Positions 1-12,752 are shown, counted from the stretch's first letter. The stretch: 64,000 bases of DNA from Luteimicrobium album (GCF_030161555.1 NZ_BSUK01000001.1:2666001-2730000), one strand, 5' to 3'. Numbers and translations: made by a program. Notes: generated from the sequence alone by a model not told the origin.

Positions 1-1
1 G

Positions 2-2514
<2,513 letters not shown>

Positions 2515-2522
2515 ATCGTCCG

Positions 2523-4294
2523 GTGCCGTCACCTCTTGCGCTGCAGCGCCTCGCCCTCCCCGGCCCCGACGACGACGTCGCCCGCCTTCCCTTGTTCTGG
2601 CGCGGTCCTGCGGAGCTCGCCCCGGGCGAGGGCGGGCTCGCCGTCGCAGGTGGCGACACTCTCGATCTCGGGACGTGGCACAACGCGGCGCCCGTCGGCT
2701 GGTGGGCGAGCCTGGGGACTCGCACGGTGCGGCTCACCGTCCAAGGACGGGGACGTCTCGTGGCCCACGCCTCCCACGGCGGCGAGCGGCGTGAGCTGGC
2801 GCGCACCGAGCTGTCCGACGGCTCGCCGTGGACGCTCGACGTCCCGGCGGCCGACATCGACTGGTGCTGGCTCGAGCTCACCGCGGGCGCGAGCGACGGC
2901 AGGCTCGACGCCGCCGAGTGGTCCGTCGACAGCGACGCGACGATCCGGCCGCTGACCGTCGTCGTCCCGACCTTCCGCGCCGAGGACGACGCCCTCGCCC
3001 AGCTCGCCCGCCTCACCGCGCCGGCGCTCGCGGGCGTCGCTGGGCGCGTGGTCCTGATCGACCAGGGCGGCACCCTCGCCGCCCATCCCGGAGCCCGCGA
3101 GGCGCTCGCGGCAGCCGGGGAACGGGTCCTGCTCGTCGAGCAGGCGAACCTCGGCGGCTCCGGCGGCTACTCGCGCGGCCTGCTCGAGGCCGGCACCCGA
3201 TGGCCGGACGACCCCGTCTTCCTCCACGACGACGACGCCCAGACCCACCCCGAGACGCTGCGCCGGCTCACGGCGCTCGTTGCGCTCGCGCCCCGGACGT
3301 TCTTCGGGACCGGTCTGCTCGACGCGGCCGCCCCCACCCGTCTGCAGGCGCTCGCCGAGGGGTCGCGCGCGGCCCGTTCCGCTGGGGCCCGACGGACGGG
3401 GTCGACGGCGACCACGGCGGCGTCGACGTCGGCCCCGGCACCCCGGAGACGTGGAGCTTCACGCGGCCCGACGACCGCGCCGAGTACGGGGGCTGGTGGG
3501 GCTGTGTGGTGCCCGCCGGCGCGACTTCCGACCTCGGCCTCGCCGCGCCCTACTTCCTCAAGTGGGACGACGCCGAGTACGGGCTCCGCGCCGGGCGCAC
3601 CGGCTACACGGTCCGGACGCTGCCGGGGTTCGCGGTCCATCACCCCACGTGGGCGACGAAGGGGACGAGCTCGTCCTGGTCGTCGTGGCCGCTGCATCGC
3701 AACCGGATCGCCACGGCGGCCGCCTACGGGGGCGGGCGCGGTGTCCTGGCCGACTCGTTCGTCCACCAGGTCAAGCACGTCCTCAGCCTCCAGTACGCGA
3801 CCGCCGAGCTGTGGAACGCCGCGCTGGCCGAAGCGCTCGACGGCCCCGGCTGGCTCGACGACGACCTCACCTCGGTGCGGCCCCGCGCACAGGCCCTGCT
3901 CGACGACGCCCCGCAGACACCCGTGGTCGCGCTGCCGACACCGTCGGCGCGGCCGGCCGCCGGAGGGACGCCCGTCCCGGCCCGCAAGGCTGCCCTGCGC
4001 GCCGTCGTCGGGCTCGTGCGCCCCGCGGCAACCGGAGGCGGGTCGTCCGTGGCGGCGCTCGCGGGCCCGAGCGCGTTCGGCTGGACCGACGGGCTCGGGC
4101 GTGACGCCGTCGTGTTCGACGACGGGTCCGCGCCGCTCGTGCGCGATCCCCGGCGGGCCCGGCGGGCACTCGCACGCATCCTGCTCCTGCACGCGCGGGC
4201 CGCGGTGCGGTGGGGCGCGCTCCGGCGGGCGTACGCGCGCGCTCTCCCGGCGTCGTCGTCGATCGAGGCCTGGCGGGGACGCTTCGACGCATGA
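2523..4294 (+). CDS. GlfT2-like galactofuranosyltransferase-type GT2 (frameshifted)
   Basis: The architecture matches GlfT2-like glycosyltransferases: an N-terminal beta-sandwich of about 140 residues, a GT-A domain starting near LTVVVPTFRAEDD, a DDD metal motif (FLHDDDAQ, about residue 237), a C-terminal acidic WDDAEYGLR motif, a histidine-rich HHPTWATKG segment and a helical tail. The reading frame changes near 3377, consistent with one missing base (EGSRA joining to PFRWGPTDG). Both halves are well conserved, so a sequencing error is likely, but this is not proven. GlfT2 enzymes add galactofuranose from UDP-Galf; no UDP-galactopyranose mutase is in the window, so the sugar is uncertain. 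GTG 2523 was chosen; a TTG at 2511 overlapping the previous stop is also possible. It lies downstream of the GT2 gene with which it is probably co-transcribed. Confidence 0.75.
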
Positions 4295-4337
4295 GCGGGG
4301 CCGGAGGGTGCGGCCGCGGCCACTAGACTCTGCGGTC

Positions 4338-5580
4338 ATGACGTCCAAGGCCCGCGGGGCGAGCCTCAACCGCCGGATCCGGACCGCGGGCGGTGGAGTG
4401 ATCCGCAAGCTCGGGCTCCTGCCGGCCGGCACCCCGGACGGGCTCGGCGAAGACGCCGACCTGGTCGGCACCCGCTTCGACGAGCAGATCGTCGTCCCCT
4501 TCTCGGACACCCCCGACGGGCTCTACCAGCTCCGGCAGTGGTACGGCCCGCTGGTCGAGCTGAACCGGACGCACCCTCGTGGTGGTCACGGCCGACTCGC
4601 GGACTGCGCGCGCGATCCGGGCCGAGACGCCGTTGCGCGTGGTGACCGTCGCGCGGTATGCGACGCTCGACGACGTCTACTCGCGCAGCGACGTGCGCCT
4701 CGCGCTGTACGTCAACCACAACCCCGACAACTTCTCGATGCTGCGGTTCGCGTCGATGGTGCACGTGTCCCTGCTGCACGGCGACAGCGACAAGATCATC
4801 TCGGTGTCCAACCAGGCCAAGGCGTACGACTTCTCGTTCGTCGCCGGACAGGCCGCCGTGGACCGTCTCGACCGGTACCTGCCGCGCTTCGACGCGCCCG
4901 CGCGCACCGTGATCGTCGGGCGCCCGCAGCTTGAGACGCCGGCCGTGAGGCCCCCGGTCGCACCAGGTGCCAGGGCAACCGTCCTGTACGCGCCGACCTG
5001 GGAGGGCGCGCAGCCCACGGCCGCGTACGGCTCGGTCGCGACGCACGGGCTCGCGCTCGTGGAGCGTCTCCTCGACGACGGCGGGTTCGACGTCGTGTAC
5101 CGGCCGCACCCGCTCTCAGGCGTTCGTGACGCCGCGTACGGCGAGGCCGACGCGACGATCCGCGAGAGGCTCGCCCGAGCGGCCGAGGCGCAGCCGCAGG
5201 CAGGGCACCGGGTCAGCGGCGACGAGTCGCTCGCCGAGGCGTTCGCCGCGGCCGACGTGCTGGTGTGCGACGTGTCGGCGGTCGCGATGGACTGGTTGCC
5301 GAATGGACGGCCGCTCGTGGTGACCGTGCCCACGTCCACCGAGACGGTCACCGCGAGCACCCGCCTGCTGGACACCGTGCCCCGCCTGGCGGTGGCCGAC
5401 GTGGCCGGCGCCGCAGGGCTGCTCCGCGCCGAGCTGGAGGACGACCCCGGCCGGGACGCGCGCCATGCCCTGCTCGAGTACTACCTGGGTGACACGACGC
5501 CCGGCGCCTCGATGGCGGCGTTCGTCACCGCGTGCGAGCGGATGATCGCCCTCGCGGACAGCGACGCCCGCGTGCCGTAG
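4338..5580 (+). CDS. CDP-glycerol glycerophosphotransferase family protein (frameshifted)
   Basis: This is a soluble-type member of the TagF/TagB-like family (PF04464) of about 415 residues. It shows the family signatures HGDSDK (about residue 146), YAPTWEG, YRPHP and the late CDVSAVAMDWL segment. The first 79 residues are in one frame and the rest in the next; an extra C near 4575 (CCC for CC) would explain the break, restoring a join equivalent to the uninterrupted paralogue at 10779. Family members transfer glycerol phosphate or ribitol phosphate from a CDP-polyol onto a lipid-linked polymer at the inner membrane face. Start ATG at 4338 follows a short gap after the GlfT2-like gene. Its 3' end faces the minus-strand gene ending at 5590, only 9 bases away. 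Confidence 0.85.
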
Positions 5581-5589
5581 GCCGAGCGG

Positions 5590-7338
5590 TCACTCGTCCT
5601 CGTCGTCCGCGTCCTCCTGCGGGTCCGTCGGCTCCTCGCCGCGATCGAGACGCTCCGTCGGCACGGCAGGCGCCGGATTGGCGTCGACGAGCGCGCGGAC
5701 CGCGGCCGGGAACGCCTCCGCGTAGGTCTCGCGTGGGATGTCGCCGAGGTAGAAGGTGCGCATCTCGCGCCGGACGTCCGCCATCGTGTCGTGCGCGAGC
5801 CCGTCGAGGGCCGCTTCGATCGACGCCGGTTCGACGGCTCGAGCCACGTACGCGGCCCGGCCGAGCGCGAACTCGGCGAGGAACGCGTCGACCGGTCCGT
5901 CGTCGACCTGGACGATGACGAACGGCTTCTCCGAGTACAGGTAGTCGGCGGGGACCGACGAGACGTCGGACACCAGGGCGTCGGACGCGTTGAAGCAGTC
6001 GACGAGCGTCATGGTGGCGCTCGCGTCCTCCCCAAACACGTGCTCCCGGCCCGACGACGCCGCGTCGGCGCGCAGGATCTCCTCGATCGCGGCGATGTGG
6101 GCCCGCGAGGCGGCGTCGCGCAGCGAGAAGGGGTGCGGCCGGAAGATGACGGTCCATCCGCGCCGCACCAGGCCGCGGACGATCTCCGCGCCCACGTGGA
6201 GGGAGCCGAAGTTGTTGTCGGCGTTGAAGCCCGTCCACGTCGGCCCGTACAAGACCGTGAACGGTCCCTCCGGTCGCTCGCCCGCCAGCGCGATGTCGGC
6301 GACCTGGGGCCGCCCGACGATCTCGAACTTCTCGCGGGGGATCGGGATGCCGTGGTTCCAGTACCGCTCGATCCCGGCCTGCCCCGCGACGAACACCTTG
6401 TCGAACATCGCGGTCACCGGGTTGAACGACGACGGTTTGTCGCTGTCCCCGTGCAGGAGCTGCACGTGCGTGAGGTCGCCGTACCGGATGTTGTGCGTGT
6501 TCTTGGTGCCGTTGTTGACGTACAGCGCCACGCGGAAGGACGGGACCTGGACGGCCTCGAGGTCGGCGAGGCTGGACGCCCCGACCACCGGCAGGCTCGT
6601 GAGCTCGGCGACCTTGTAGGCGAGCGGTGTCTCCCGAACGACGACGACGGCGCGCAGCCCTAGATTCTCGAACTGGTCCTGCCACACCTTGAACTGGTAG
6701 TCGGTGCCACCCGGACCGGTGAGATAGATCATGACCGGAGCGGCGTAGGCCTCGAGCCCCGCGGCGATCGTGTCCCGGAGCCCGGGACGCCGACGGATCG
6801 CGTCGAGCGTCCACCATGCCGTGAGGACCGCGAGCACGAACGCGGCCACGAACGCCACGACCCCGCACCACGCGACGAAGACGCTCACGGCGGAGACGGC
6901 GAGGACCAGGGTGCCACCGAGGACGACCGTGGCCGCGCCGCGCCGTCGGGCGGGGGTGTCCAGCTCGACGCCGGGCAGGTGCGCGACGGGTCGCGTGCCC
7001 GCGCGCCACAACCGGCCCGCGGCGGGCTCGAACGGCACGAGGACGAGGGCGGCGACGGTTGCGCAGACGGCGAGGGAGTCGGCGACGCTCAGGTCGGTAC
7101 GGCCGAGGCAGACCACGACGGTCGCAGCGACGATGCTGCGCGCGGGTGCGTAGGCGCCCAGGGTGCCTGTTCCCGGGCGCGTCAGGCGTCTACGCAGGAG
7201 CCACAGCGTGCCCGCGAGCGCGACCATGGCGACGACGACGGCGACCCACAGCGGCGCATCGACGGCGGCGAGCAGCAGCGCGGCCGCGGCGAGGGCGGTG
7301 ACGGCGACGCTCGGGACGTGCCGCAGGAGTGCCCTCAC
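5590..7338 (-). CDS. CDP-glycerol glycerophosphotransferase with N-terminal membrane domain
   Basis: A 582-residue protein with several hydrophobic segments in residues 8-190 followed by a PF04464 domain. Motifs are HGDSDK near residue 294, YGPTWTG, FRPHPF and SDVSSVPADYL. The C-terminal 30 residues are acidic and probably disordered. It starts at a GTG that overlaps the stop of the preceding SDR gene by four bases (GTGA), so translation is probably coupled, and it ends the operon IspD-like, SDR, GPT. The context suggests that it polymerises or transfers the CDP-polyol made by the two upstream enzymes. Two more proteins of the same membrane-plus-GPT design are encoded at 23177 and 27277. Whether the substrate is ribitol or glycerol phosphate cannot be decided from sequence. 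Confidence 0.88.
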   Translation of the reverse strand: MRALLRHVPSVAVTALAAAALLLAAVDAPLWVAVVVAMVALAGTLWLLRRRLTRPGTGTLGAYAPARSIVAATVVVCLGRTDLSVADSLAVCATVAALVLVPFEPAAGRLWRAGTRPVAHLPGVELDTPARRRGAATVVLGGTLVLAVSAVSVFVAWCGVVAFVAAFVLAVLTAWWTLDAIRRRPGLRDTIAAGLEAYAAPVMIYLTGPGGTDYQFKVWQDQFENLGLRAVVVVRETPLAYKVAELTSLPVVGASSLADLEAVQVPSFRVALYVNNGTKNTHNIRYGDLTHVQLLHGDSDKPSSFNPVTAMFDKVFVAGQAGIERYWNHGIPIPREKFEIVGRPQVADIALAGERPEGPFTVLYGPTWTGFNADNNFGSLHVGAEIVRGLVRRGWTVIFRPHPFSLRDAASRAHIAAIEEILRADAASSGREHVFGEDASATMTLVDCFNASDALVSDVSSVPADYLYSEKPFVIVQVDDGPVDAFLAEFALGRAAYVARAVEPASIEAALDGLAHDTMADVRREMRTFYLGDIPRETYAEAFPAAVRALVDANPAPAVPTERLDRGEEPTDPQEDADDEDE

Positions 7339-8063
7339 TGCCGGACGACGAGGTTGGCCGAGTCGACGAACCGGCCGACCGGCGAGGCGAGCATCTCGAT
7401 GACCTCCGCCACGTCCTGCGGTTGCATGATCGTCGCCGGATCCTCGTCGGGGGCGAGCACCCGTCGCAGCGCGGTCGCGGTGCGCCCGGGCGAGATGCAC
7501 GCCACGCGCGTGCCGTAGATCGCGAGCTCGGACCGCATGACTTCGCTCATGTTGATGACGGCGGCCTTGGACGCCGAGTACGTGAGCCAGCCCGAGCGGC
7601 CGTTGATCCCCGCGGTGGAGGCGATGTTCACGATCAGCTCGAAGCGATTGCCTCGGCGCAGGAGCTCCTGAACGAACGTGAACGGCGCGTACAGGTTGAC
7701 GGCGATGGTCCGCTCGAAGTCCGCGAAGTCGACCTGCTGTAGCGGGACAGGCTTCGTGTAACCGGCGTTGTTGACGAGAAGGTCGACATTGCCGTGCTCG
7801 GCGGCGACGCGGTCGACGACATCGATGACGGCGGCCCGGTCGCCCAGGTCCACGTCGTAGCGGACCACCTCGACCCCGGGCCGGGCGAGCGCGCGCAGCT
7901 CGGCGACGGCGTCGTCGAAGTCGTGGGACGGCCGCGCCAGCGTGAAGACCTTGGTGAGCGCCGGATCGTTCTGCAAGAAGCGGCGCGCGGTCTCGAGCCC
8001 GATCCCCCGCGACGCCCCGGTGACGAGGAGCGTGCGGGACGGGGCGGGGGTCGCGTCAGGCAT
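7335..8063 (-). CDS. SDR-family NAD(P)-dependent oxidoreductase
   Basis: A 242-residue classical short-chain dehydrogenase. It carries the nucleotide-binding motif TGASRGIG near the N-terminus, NNAG, the catalytic serine in NIASTAG and the YSASK catalytic pair. It overlaps the upstream IspD-like gene by eight bases and the downstream glycerophosphotransferase by four. In Haemophilus Bcs1-type proteins an SDR domain reduces ribulose 5-phosphate to ribitol 5-phosphate and is fused to an IspD-like CDP-ribitol pyrophosphorylase. The adjacency here, and the fused version at 28974-30415, support the same role by inference. Other ketose or sugar-phosphate substrates remain possible. Confidence 0.85.
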   Translation of the reverse strand: MPDATPAPSRTLLVTGASRGIGLETARRFLQNDPALTKVFTLARPSHDFDDAVAELRALARPGVEVVRYDVDLGDRAAVIDVVDRVAAEHGNVDLLVNNAGYTKPVPLQQVDFADFERTIAVNLYAPFTFVQELLRRGNRFELIVNIASTAGINGRSGWLTYSASKAAVINMSEVMRSELAIYGTRVACISPGRTATALRRVLAPDEDPATIMQPQDVAEVIEMLASPVGRFVDSANLVVRQ

Positions 8064-8748
8064 TCCAGGCCTCCTCGGGACGGCCCCCCAGCAGGAACGT
8101 GGCGAGCAGCACGTCGGTCGGCGTCGTCACCTTGATGTTGCGGTCGGAACCGTCGATGAACCGGACCTCGTGGCCCGAGGTCGCGACGAGGGTCGCGTCC
8201 TCCGTGAACGTCAGGCCGTCCGCGGCCGCACGGCGGTGCGCGTCCTCGAGGTCCGCCTTGGCGAACTTCTGGGGGAGCTGCACGTTGCGCAGGGTCGAGC
8301 GCTCGAGGTACCCGGTGACCGTCCGCGTCGCGGGGTCGACGGGTGCGACCGTGAACGGGATCTCGAGCATCAGCGACACGTTGCGACCCGGGGCCGCGAG
8401 GAGGGTCATGAAGTCGGCGGCGCTCACGAGGGGGCGGGCGGACTCGTGGATCACGACGTCGTCGTTGGTCGCCGACGACAGCATGTTCGCGACCGAGTCG
8501 TGGCGCGTGTCGCCCGCTGGCACGTACGTGACGGGGGTCCGGATCGCGTAGTCGGCGACGACCTGTTCCACGGCGTCCCGCCAGCCGTCGGGGTAGTTGA
8601 GGACGATCTGGTCGATCTCCGCCACGGCGTCGGCAGCGATCAGCGAGTAGACGAGGATGGGAAGGCCTCGGACCTTGATGAGCTGCTTGGGTCGGCCCGC
8701 AGCCACCCGAGCGCCGATCCCGCCGTTGAGCAGGAGCAGGGAGTACAT
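8056..8748 (-). CDS. IspD/TarI-like cytidylyltransferase
   Basis: A 230-residue protein of the IspD family. The N-terminal LLLLNGGIGARV followed by GRPKQLIKVRG corresponds to the CTP-binding loop, though the usual AGG reads NGG. Internal features include a DTRHDSV region, VIHESARPL and the C-terminal IKVTTPTD segment typical of the family. AGAGGAA lies just upstream of ATG 8748. It is the first gene of a three-gene minus-strand operon with an SDR reductase and a membrane glycerophosphotransferase, so by inference it makes a CDP-polyol such as CDP-ribitol rather than acting in the MEP isoprenoid pathway. The region 8749-8959 separates it from the divergent ABC transporter operon and should hold both promoters, but I see no clear -35 box there. 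Confidence 0.85.
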   Translation of the reverse strand: MYSLLLLNGGIGARVAAGRPKQLIKVRGLPILVYSLIAADAVAEIDQIVLNYPDGWRDAVEQVVADYAIRTPVTYVPAGDTRHDSVANMLSSATNDDVVIHESARPLVSAADFMTLLAAPGRNVSLMLEIPFTVAPVDPATRTVTGYLERSTLRNVQLPQKFAKADLEDAHRRAAADGLTFTEDATLVATSGHEVRFIDGSDRNIKVTTPTDVLLATFLLGGRPEEAWNA

Positions 8749-8959
8749 CGTCGTTCCTCTCGCCGGGAGACGGTCGCGGGGCCCGCGTCCGGAAAGTCTA
8801 GGTGCTCGACCGGTGAACGACCTGCGAGGATGGGCGTCCGCGCCGGTGAGCGGCGCAGGACGTGCGCGCGCTCCCGTTAGGATGTATCGGTCTTCGACGG
8901 GCGTCGTCGTGGACCGGCCTCGTACCCCGCCTGGTCGAGCGAAGGAGCACCTCGTTCCC

Positions 8960-9925
8960 GTGACAGTCCCGACGCAGCGGAAGGCCCCCGCCCCCGCCGC
9001 CTCCGCGACCACCGGGGCCGTCCCGGCTCCTGTGACGCCGTCGCTCACCTCGGACCAGCTTCGTCACCTTGCCGAGACGCACGGCCTCAAGCAGATGGGC
9101 GTCCGACCGCCGCTGCGCGAGTACGTGCGCAACCTCTGGGCCCGACGGCAGTTCACTGCGGTCCTGGCGAGGTCCAAGGCCTACGCGCGCAACCAGACGA
9201 ACTACCTCGGGCAGCTCTGGTCGCTGCTCAATCCCGCGCTGAACGCGTTGACGTACGTGCTGATCTTCGGGTTCATCCTGAACACGACGAAGGGCGTGGG
9301 CAACCACATCGCGTTCATCGTGCTGGGGACTTTCACGTTCAGGTTCTTCGACCAGTCGGTCGCGGCGGGTGCGAAGTCGATCAGCTCGAACATGAACCTC
9401 GTCCGCTCGGTCCACTTCCCGCGTGCGGTGCTCCCCACGTCGTCCGTTATGTCGGAGCTCTTCACCGCGCTTCCGGCGACGATCGTGATGCTCGCGTTCG
9501 CATTCGGTTCGGGCTTCCTCCCCGACATGGACTCGATCCCGATCACGTGGCAGTGGCTGCTCCTCGTGCCCGCCATGGCCCTGTTGTGGTTGTTCAACAT
9601 CGGCTGTGCGTTCTTCGTCGCACGCTGGGTAGCGATCACGCCGGACCTCAACAACGTCATCCCGTTCGTCATGCGTCTGCTGATGTACGGATCGGGTGTC
9701 ATCTGGACCATCTCGACACACGTCACGAACGAGTTCTGGCTGAAGATCCTCGACTACCAGCCCGTCGCGGTGTTCCTCTACCTGGTGCGCTCGTGCGTGA
9801 TGGACGATCCCACGATCCCGCAGTCGCCCGCGCGTTGGGTCTGGGGTGCCATCTGGGCCGTCTCGTTCATCGTCGTCGGCTTCCTGCTGTTCTGGCGTGG
9901 AGAGGAGCGTTACGGCCGTGACTGA
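8960..9925 (+). CDS. TagG-like ABC exporter permease
   Basis: A 321-residue ABC-2 type permease. A hydrophilic N-terminal tail of about 85 residues is followed by the segment RSKAYARNQTNYLGQLWSLL, which is typical of polysaccharide and teichoic acid exporter permeases, and six predicted membrane spans. GTG 8960 was chosen because GAAGGAG lies 13 bases upstream. The stop overlaps the ATPase gene by eight bases. By family it forms the membrane channel that flips a lipid-linked teichoic acid or O-antigen-like polymer across the membrane. It heads a plus-strand operon that continues through the ATPase, a glycerophosphotransferase, a nucleotidyltransferase, a GT2-GPT protein and a LicD protein. 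Confidence 0.9.
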   Translation: MTVPTQRKAPAPAASATTGAVPAPVTPSLTSDQLRHLAETHGLKQMGVRPPLREYVRNLWARRQFTAVLARSKAYARNQTNYLGQLWSLLNPALNALTYVLIFGFILNTTKGVGNHIAFIVLGTFTFRFFDQSVAAGAKSISSNMNLVRSVHFPRAVLPTSSVMSELFTALPATIVMLAFAFGSGFLPDMDSIPITWQWLLLVPAMALLWLFNIGCAFFVARWVAITPDLNNVIPFVMRLLMYGSGVIWTISTHVTNEFWLKILDYQPVAVFLYLVRSCVMDDPTIPQSPARWVWGAIWAVSFIVVGFLLFWRGEERYGRD

Positions 9926-10772
9926 CGCCGAGATCGACTACGAGGTCGACGCCGAAGACCTCACGCTCGCTGCCCCGCGCGAGATCCGCGACGACGCCAA
10001 GCCGTCACTGGTCGTGGACGACCTGCACATCACCTACCGCGTGTTCGGCGGCAAGAAGCTGGGCACGGCGACCCAGCGCAAGGACTCGTTCGTGCGCAAG
10101 CTCCTCAACCAGGGTCGGTCGCACGTCGGTTCGGTGAGCGAGGTCAAGGCGGTCAAGGGCATCTCGTTCGTCGCGCGCCACGGCGAGTCCATCGGAATCG
10201 TCGGCATCAACGGCTCCGGCAAGTCGACGCTGCTGCGGGCGGTCGCTGGTCTGATTCCACCTACCAAGGGCTCGGTGTACGTCGCAGGCGAGCCGTCCCT
10301 GCTGGGCGTCAACGCCGTCCTCATGGGGGACCTGTCGGGCGAGCGCAACATCATGATCGGCGGACTTGCACTGGGCATGACGCCCCAGGAGGTCGAGGCC
10401 AGTTTTGACGACATCGTCGACTTCTCGGGTATCGGCAACTTCGTCTACCTGCCGATGAAGGCCTATTCGTCGGGGATGGCGGCGCGCCTGCGGTTCGCGA
10501 TCTCAGCGTCGGCGGTCCCCGACATCCTCATGATCGACGAGGCCCTCGCCACGGGCGACGCGACGTTCCGCAACAAGAGCACGGAGCGCATCAACAAGAT
10601 CCGGGAGCAGGCCGGCACGGTGTTCCTCGTGAGCCACTCGCTCGCGACCGTCGAGGCCATGTGCTCGCGCGTGCTCTGGGTCCACCAGGGCGAGCTCGTC
10701 GCCGACGGACCCGCCAAGGAGGTCTGCGCGCAGTACAAGGCGTTCGTGGCCAAGTCGCGAGCGAAGAGCTGA
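9918..10772 (+). CDS. TagH-like ABC exporter ATP-binding protein
   Basis: A 284-residue ATPase. Walker A GINGSGKST is at about residue 95, the signature is a degenerate YSSGMAARL, Walker B is ILMIDEALATGD, and the H-loop is FLVSHS. The degenerate signature is usual for the TagH/Wzt group of polysaccharide exporters. An extended N-terminal region with VVDDLHITYRVF precedes the nucleotide-binding domain. The gene overlaps the permease by eight bases and is followed six bases later by a glycerophosphotransferase gene, so the exporter is produced with a polymerase. There is no long C-terminal carbohydrate-binding domain, so recognition of a capped polymer end is not indicated. Confidence 0.92.
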   Translation: MTDAEIDYEVDAEDLTLAAPREIRDDAKPSLVVDDLHITYRVFGGKKLGTATQRKDSFVRKLLNQGRSHVGSVSEVKAVKGISFVARHGESIGIVGINGSGKSTLLRAVAGLIPPTKGSVYVAGEPSLLGVNAVLMGDLSGERNIMIGGLALGMTPQEVEASFDDIVDFSGIGNFVYLPMKAYSSGMAARLRFAISASAVPDILMIDEALATGDATFRNKSTERINKIREQAGTVFLVSHSLATVEAMCSRVLWVHQGELVADGPAKEVCAQYKAFVAKSRAKS

Positions 10773-10778
10773 CCGACG

Positions 10779-12058
10779 ATGCCGTCGCCTCGCGCCGTCG
10801 CGCGTCGTATTCGCTCGCGCGCCTGGCTCACCGCGCGCCGCCTGGGCGTGGTCCCGTCCGGCCAGCCGGACCGCCTGGGCGAGGACGCCGACCTCCTCGG
10901 TGGGAGCCTCCCGCAGCGCGTCATGGTGTACTTCCCCGACCCGCCGGGCTCGCTCTATCAGATCGAGCAGTGGTACCCGACGCTGCGCGCGCTCGACGCC
11001 GAGCTGGGCGTCGTGGTCGTGCTACAGGACTCCAGGACCGCGCGCGCGGTGCGGGAGCGTTCCGGCCTGGACGCCGTCGTGGTGGCAGAGTCGACCACCC
11101 TCGACGACCTCCTGAGCCGGAGCCCGATTGCCCTCTGCCTCTACGTCAACCACAACCCCGCCAACTTCACGAACCTGCGGCTGGGACAGCTCGTCCACGT
11201 GTCGCTCATGCACGGCGACAGCGACAAGTCGGTGTCCGTGTCCAACCAACTCAAGGCGTACGACTACGCGTTCGTGGCGGGGCAGGCTGCTGTCGACAGG
11301 ATTGCCGCCTCGGTCGCGGACTACGACGCCACGGCGCGATGTCTGCCGGTCGGACGACCACAGATCGACGAGCTCCTCCAGGAGGTCGAGACCCTGGGTC
11401 ACAGCGAGGCGAACGGCGACACGCGCCGCACGGTCCTCTACGCCCCGACGTGGGAGGGGCCGCAGTCGACGGCGGCCTACGGCAGCGTCGCGACCCACGG
11501 AGAGGCGCTCGTCCGGTCGCTGCTCGACGACGGCCGGTTCCGCGTCGTGTACCGCCCCCACCCCTCACGGGGGTCCGGTCGTCGGAGTACGCGGCCGCCG
11601 ATGCGCAGCTCCGTAGCCTCGTGGCGGAAGCTCCCGGTGGGCACCGGGTGGACGTCGGCGTGCCGGTCGCGCGGTCCTTCGCCGATGCTGACCTGCTCGT
11701 GTGCGACATCTCCGGTGTCGCGGTGGACTGGCTCGCGCTCGACAGGCCGCTCGTGATCACGGAGCCGGCGGACTCACGCGTATGGCAGGGCCAGAGCCCG
11801 CTGCGCGAGGCCGTGCCAGGGTTGCCGGCCGATGACGCCAGGCGGTTCTCGGCTAAGGTCGGCGCGTTGATGGCCGACGATGGCGCGCGCGTGGCGCGGG
11901 AGCGGCTCCTCGGCTATTACCTGGGCGAGGTCGCTCCAGGCGCGGCGACGAAGAGGTTCGTGGCGGCGTGCCACGACGTCATCGGGCGCAGGTCAGGAGA
12001 GACTCGAGCAATCGACACCGTGGCCGCGAGCAGCGCGGCCGACGAGAAGGGTGCATGA
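10779..12058 (+). CDS. CDP-glycerol glycerophosphotransferase family protein (frameshifted)
   Basis: A paralogue of the protein at 4338, about 426 residues long. It shows HGDSDK near residue 145, YAPTWEG, YRPHP and CDISGVAVDWL. The frame breaks at about 11563: one missing C in the run after CCCCAC would restore YRPHPLTGVRSSEYAAAD. Both sides of the break match the family, so I treat it as one gene. It begins six bases after the ABC ATPase stop and ends one base before the next start, so it lies within a tight operon. By family it uses a CDP-polyol to extend or prime a teichoic acid chain on the cytoplasmic face. Confidence 0.85.
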
Positions 12059-12059
12059 G

Positions 12060-12752
12060 ATGTCAGTACAGGTCGTCATCCTGGCCGCGGGCATGGGGAC
12101 GCGGCTCGGTCGTCCGTTCCCCAAGCCGCTCACCCCGCTGAAGGACGGTCGGACGATCCACGCCCAGCAGATGGCCAACCTGCGGAGCGTCTTCGGTAGC
12201 GAGGCCGAGGTCCTGGTCGTCGTCGGCTTCAAGCTCGAGCAGATCCTCGAGGCGAACCCGGACGCGACCTTCGCCTACAACTCGCAGTACGACGTCACCA
12301 ACACGTCCAAGAGCCTGCTCAAGGCGCTGCGGCTGACCGGTGAGCGCGGAGTCCTCTGGCTCAACGGCGACGTCGTGTTCGATCCTCAGGTGCTCGAGCG
12401 GGTGCGCCCGCTGATCGAGCAGGGCCAGAGCTTCACCTGCGTGAACACGGCTTCCGTCGGCGAGGAGGAGGTCAAGTACACGGTCGACGCGGACGGGTAC
12501 ATCAAAGAGATCTCGAAGCAGGTCGTGGACGCGCTCGGCGAGTCCGTGGGCATCAACTACGTGGCCCCGCAGGACAAGGCGGCGTTCGTCGAGCGCCTCG
12601 ACGAGGCCGAGGACCAGGACTACTTCGAGCGCGGCCTCGAGCTCGCGATCGAGAAGGACGGCGTCCGGTTCCTCCCGGTGGACATCTCCGACCTCTACGC
12701 GGTCGAGGTCGACTTCCAGGAGGACCTGGAAAAGGCCAACCAGTTCGTCTAG
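12060..12752 (+). CDS. LicC-like NTP transferase (phosphocholine or sugar-phosphate nucleotidyltransferase)
   Basis: A 230-residue GT-A-like nucleotidyltransferase. The N-terminal VVILAAGMGTRLGRPFPKPL is the nucleotide-binding signature, and WLNGDVVFD holds the metal-binding Asp. The length and layout match the NTP-transferase group annotated as phosphocholine cytidylyltransferase-like (LicC). It starts one base after the stop of the previous gene. A LicD-domain gene lies two genes downstream, and LicC and LicD act together in choline decoration of teichoic acids in pneumococcus. No LicA or LicB is visible, so the activated headgroup may be something other than phosphocholine. Confidence 0.8.
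   Translation: MSVQVVILAAGMGTRLGRPFPKPLTPLKDGRTIHAQQMANLRSVFGSEAEVLVVVGFKLEQILEANPDATFAYNSQYDVTNTSKSLLKALRLTGERGVLWLNGDVVFDPQVLERVRPLIEQGQSFTCVNTASVGEEEVKYTVDADGYIKEISKQVVDALGESVGINYVAPQDKAAFVERLDEAEDQDYFERGLELAIEKDGVRFLPVDISDLYAVEVDFQEDLEKANQFV

Noticed and set aside
8056-8748. ispD of the MEP isoprenoid pathway
   Set aside because: The gene is embedded with an SDR and a glycerophosphotransferase and lacks ispF or other MEP neighbours, so a CDP-polyol role is more likely.
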